A stretch of 25,266 bases of DNA from contig DEXG01000008.1 of the NCBI GenBank assembly GCA_002364005.1, positions 104,717 to 129,982 on the forward strand. Reading direction: 5' to 3'. A model generated the notes under the pieces. That model saw only the letters and a program-made list of their open reading frames with translations. It was not told the origin of the DNA and did not search any database. The stretch is from Phycisphaerales bacterium UBA3190. Lineage in GTDB: Bacteria; Planctomycetota; Phycisphaerae; Phycisphaerales; UBA1924. Shown piece by piece: positions 25,203-25,266 of this stretch (position 1 is the first letter of the stretch; each line of letters opens with the position of its first letter). The position numbers were made by a program, and so were the translations under genes.

Positions 25203-25266
25203 ACGAGCCGCGACCGTGAGGGAGCGGTCTGTGTCGAAAAACCGCTCCCTCACGGTCGCGGCTCGT
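25203..25266. repeat. Perfect 26-bp inverted repeat at the window end
   Basis: Arms 25203-25228 and 25241-25266 are exact reverse complements around a 12-nt centre, 5 nt after the VWA gene stop. The right arm runs to the last base, so the repeat may be longer. There is no T-run within the window. It could end transcription, or be a dispersed REP-like element; a similar CCGTGAGGGAGCGGT core seems familiar from planctomycete intergenic DNA, but this is memory, not a search. Confidence 0.8.

Overview
The window looks like chromosomal DNA from a planctomycete, probably of the class Phycisphaerae. This is inferred from five signals: an isolated 16S rRNA gene with no linked 23S/5S or tRNA genes; membrane proteins with the CxxC-FDL-CPECG zinc ribbon; an ECF sigma factor next to a transmembrane Ser/Thr kinase; an McsA/McsB pair outside the Firmicutes; and a von Willebrand A (VWA) protein paired with a Gln/Glu-rich membrane protein. 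The sequence is GC-rich and gene-dense. No transposase, integrase, CRISPR array or tRNA was found.

Region 1 (1-8539, + strand): a probable tail of a pst gene and phoU, followed by five consecutive paralogous membrane proteins of about 500 aa. Each has one N-terminal helix, a cytoplasmic zinc ribbon with cysteines at residues 31/34/50/53 in all five, a second helix and a large predicted extracytoplasmic domain. I cannot assign a function. This tandem family is the strongest candidate for an undescribed system here. The first and last members share a -10-like element exactly 6 nt before the ATG, which suggests leaderless transcripts.

Region 2 (8540-15362, - strand): a perfect bidirectional hairpin separates the array from the convergent 16S rRNA gene. 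The 16S gene has its own promoter, leader hairpins, a boxA-like antitermination site and a long-range processing stem that encloses 16S alone. Upstream lie mcsA-mcsB-comF, with a palindrome over the candidate -10, then rpmB (bL28) and a secreted or membrane-anchored coiled-coil protein.

Region 3 (15363-18972, + strand): an ECF-like sigma factor and a 809-aa transmembrane kinase with a His-rich ectodomain form a likely signalling pair. Their probable terminator lies inside the 3' end of the convergent trpD gene (18987-20054, -).

Region 4 (20145-25266, + strand): a membrane protein with a long Gln/Glu/Pro/Gly-rich tract overlaps by 4 bp (GTGA) a 971-aa protein with two VWA domains and a glutamine-amidotransferase-like domain. 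The window ends in a perfect 26-bp inverted repeat.

All assignments come from reading motifs by eye. No database or structure search was run.
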